Shown here one piece after another: positions 6,381 through 7,941 of a stretch of 7,941 nucleotides of DNA (its first letter is position 1; each line of letters opens with the position of its first letter). The translations under genes and the position numbers were made by a program. Source of the DNA: an uncultured Sutterella sp. (GTDB taxonomy: Bacteria > Pseudomonadota > Gammaproteobacteria > Burkholderiales > Burkholderiaceae_F); the NCBI GenBank assembly GCA_900552195.1, contig URYO01000048.1:1-7941 (forward strand), read 5' to 3'. The notes under the pieces are model-generated. The model did not search any database. It had not been told where the DNA came from and saw only the letters and a program-made list of their open reading frames with translations.

Positions 6381-7883
6381 TTATCTCAAAGTACGGGATA
6401 AAAGACGGGAAGTGGGCTGACTCGCGTCCGGTGTTAAAGGCGGCTGATCTCCGCCGGGCAGATTATGCGTCTGCTGGGCAGAAGAAGCAGGAACTGCCGA
6501 CTGAGCGGGTGCGGCCGCAGCTGCGGGCGCCGATGTCGGGGCGGCTCGTTTCGCCAGCTGATCCAACGGCAGGTACAAGAGATTATTAGAAGACTTGTTG
6601 TCAACCATTACCTTGGTCGTGTTGTTGAAGATCTGCTGCATGGTGTCCACATACATACGGTCACGGGTCACCTTCGGAGCTTTCTCATACTGTGCGTAGA
6701 CCTGATTGAAGCGGTTTGCGTCACCCTCTGCCTGAGAGACAACACGAGATTTGTATGCTTCAGCTTCCTGGCGAAGACGTTCAGCCAGACCGCGTGCCTT
6801 AGGCACAACGTCGTTTGCATAAGCCTCGCCTTCATTAATCTGGCGTTCGCGATCCTGGCCGGCCTTAACGGCATCGTTAAAGGCAGCCTGAACTTGTTCT
6901 GGCGGCTGAGCGTTCTGAATAGCAACAGACAGAACCTGAATACCGGAGTGGTAGCGGTCAAGCATTTCCTGCATCAGTTTTTTAACTTCTTCTGCAATTT
7001 CCTGCTTGGACTCGAACAAAACACTGTCCATCTTCTTACGACCGACTACTTCACGCATGGCGGATTCTGCGGTCTGAACAACTGCACCCATCGGATCGCG
7101 GGTACGGAACAAGAATTCTTCAGCGCCGTTGCCCTGCTTGATTCGGTACTGAACATTGAACATCACGTCAACAATGTTCTCATCGTCCGTCAGCATGAGC
7201 GCTTCTTTAAGACGCTGTGTACCACCTCTCAAACCGATCTCGGCCTTACGAACAGAAGAAACGTCTACTAAAGCAACGTCCTGGATCGGATAAGGCAGGT
7301 GCCAGCGGAAACCGGCATTCGTGCTTTCGGTGTAACGTCCGAAAGTGGTCACAACGCCGTTCTGACCTTCCGGAACGATATAAAAGCCGGAGGCCAGCCA
7401 TGCGGCCAAAGCGATAACAATGGCTGAAACAGCCATTCCGCCGGAGAATGAAGACGGAACCTTAAACTGCGGGAAAGGATTTCCACCGCCGTTTCCATTG
7501 CTCCCGCCGTTACCGAACGAATTCTGCTGATTTTTGAATTCGTGGTCTTTGCGCAGCGGAGGTTCGTCGAAGTCGTAGTCTTCGTTTTTCTGATTTTGTG
7601 CCTGAGAAGATGCTGACGGCTCTTCTTTCTGAGCATTACGATTTTGATTGCCTTTGGTGCCGCCCAACATCGAATTCAGGCGATCGTTGAACTGTTTCCA
7701 AAGTTCTTCTAAATCTCCGTCATTGTTGTTCTGAGTGAAGCGGCCCGGCATTTCGTTTCTGCTCGGTTCGGCTTTTCTCGGTTCTTCATCAGTCTCTTTG
7801 GGAGGCTCTTTGATTTCATTTTCTTTCTGGGAGGAATCGTCCTCCGAGCCTTTTCGGCCCCAACGGGGGTCATTAAGCGACAT
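6381..7883 (-). CDS. hflK: HflK, SPFH-domain partner of HflC, with a long low-complexity N-terminus
   Basis: HflK is the larger subunit of the HflKC complex that surrounds FtsH in the inner membrane. The 500 residues divide into a cytoplasmic N-terminal region (1-148), a single membrane helix (about 149-170), an SPFH domain beginning VPEGQNGVVTTFGRY (170-184) and running to about 365, a long charged helical segment (AFNDAVKAGQDRERQINEGE and following), and a Pro/Ala-rich tail from about 446. The start fits the family: MSLNDPRWGR, and a conserved LEELWKQFNDRL follows at 58-69. The N-terminal region is unusually long, with Glu/Lys/Pro-rich (11-45), Asn/Gln-rich (75-125) and Gly/Asn-rich (123-134) parts; E. 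coli HflK is about 419 residues in total. An AAGGA Shine-Dalgarno lies 11 nt before the ATG. The hflC gene follows after 10 nt. The operon promoter must lie farther right, outside the window. Confidence 0.96.
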   Translation of the reverse strand: MSLNDPRWGRKGSEDDSSQKENEIKEPPKETDEEPRKAEPSRNEMPGRFTQNNNDGDLEELWKQFNDRLNSMLGGTKGNQNRNAQKEEPSASSQAQNQKNEDYDFDEPPLRKDHEFKNQQNSFGNGGSNGNGGGNPFPQFKVPSSFSGGMAVSAIVIALAAWLASGFYIVPEGQNGVVTTFGRYTESTNAGFRWHLPYPIQDVALVDVSSVRKAEIGLRGGTQRLKEALMLTDDENIVDVMFNVQYRIKQGNGAEEFLFRTRDPMGAVVQTAESAMREVVGRKKMDSVLFESKQEIAEEVKKLMQEMLDRYHSGIQVLSVAIQNAQPPEQVQAAFNDAVKAGQDRERQINEGEAYANDVVPKARGLAERLRQEAEAYKSRVVSQAEGDANRFNQVYAQYEKAPKVTRDRMYVDTMQQIFNNTTKVMVDNKSSNNLLYLPLDQLAKRAAPTSAPAAAAAPAQSAVPASSAQQTHNLPGGDQPPLTPDASQPTSRLLSRTLR

Positions 7884-7941
7884 TGTCGAATATTTCCTTA
7901 AAAATCACAGGACAAAGATAGGTTGTCCGGGTGAGTTAGAC

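Noticed and set aside
6465..7271. 268-codon plus-strand reading frame opposite hflK
   Set aside because: It is antisense to a well-supported gene, has no Shine-Dalgarno context, and its Arg/Cys/Asn-rich composition is typical of a codon-shadow.
7884..7941. C-terminus of hflX at the right edge
   Set aside because: Two minus-strand frames end here with plausible stops, but only about a dozen codons are visible and neither can be recognised as HflX.

Overview
This window looks like chromosomal sequence from a Gram-negative betaproteobacterium of moderate GC content. The evidence is one long minus-strand gene series, hflK - hflC - DUF2065 - hisZ - purA - phosphoribosyltransferase - tRNA-Leu, which is a typical betaproteobacterial (Burkholderiales-type) order. 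A host related to the gut Sutterella/Parasutterella group is a guess from the moderate base composition and protein style; I could not test it.

Layout, left to right. Positions 1-152 are AT-rich and hold the 3' end of an unrecognised plus-strand reading frame (2-142) followed by the left end of an insertion sequence. Positions 153-1940 encode a full-length IS4/IS1634-type DDE transposase on the plus strand, with all catalytic residues present. Positions 1941-2092 are a short non-coding junction with three compact hairpins; the one nearest the tRNA (2051-2077) is a good Rho-independent terminator for leftward transcription. A tRNA-Leu(CAG) gene with an encoded CCA end lies at 2093-2179 (minus), preceded in its own direction by a 17-bp hairpin (2181-2228) that overlaps a perfect TTGACA. 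From 2239 to 7883 six tightly packed minus-strand genes follow with gaps of only 10-18 nt, so they are very probably one operon transcribed from upstream of hflK, beyond the right edge (hflX is the usual neighbour there).

How the genes work together. HflK and HflC form the membrane SPFH complex that encloses and modulates the FtsH protease; the small DUF2065 membrane protein sits between them and the metabolic genes. HisZ is the regulatory subunit of ATP phosphoribosyltransferase (first step of histidine synthesis, using ATP and PRPP). PurA commits IMP to AMP synthesis. The last protein is a purine phosphoribosyltransferase that also uses PRPP. The metabolic half of the operon therefore sits at the PRPP/IMP/ATP junction between purine and histidine metabolism. 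The tRNA-Leu terminates the series.

Most of the window is ordinary conserved core genome. The points worth a second look are the IS junction at the left (a reading frame that runs into the IS end), the hairpin/promoter arrangement abutting the tRNA, and the unusually long low-complexity N-terminus of HflK. I see no evidence of a novel defence, CRISPR or biosynthetic system.
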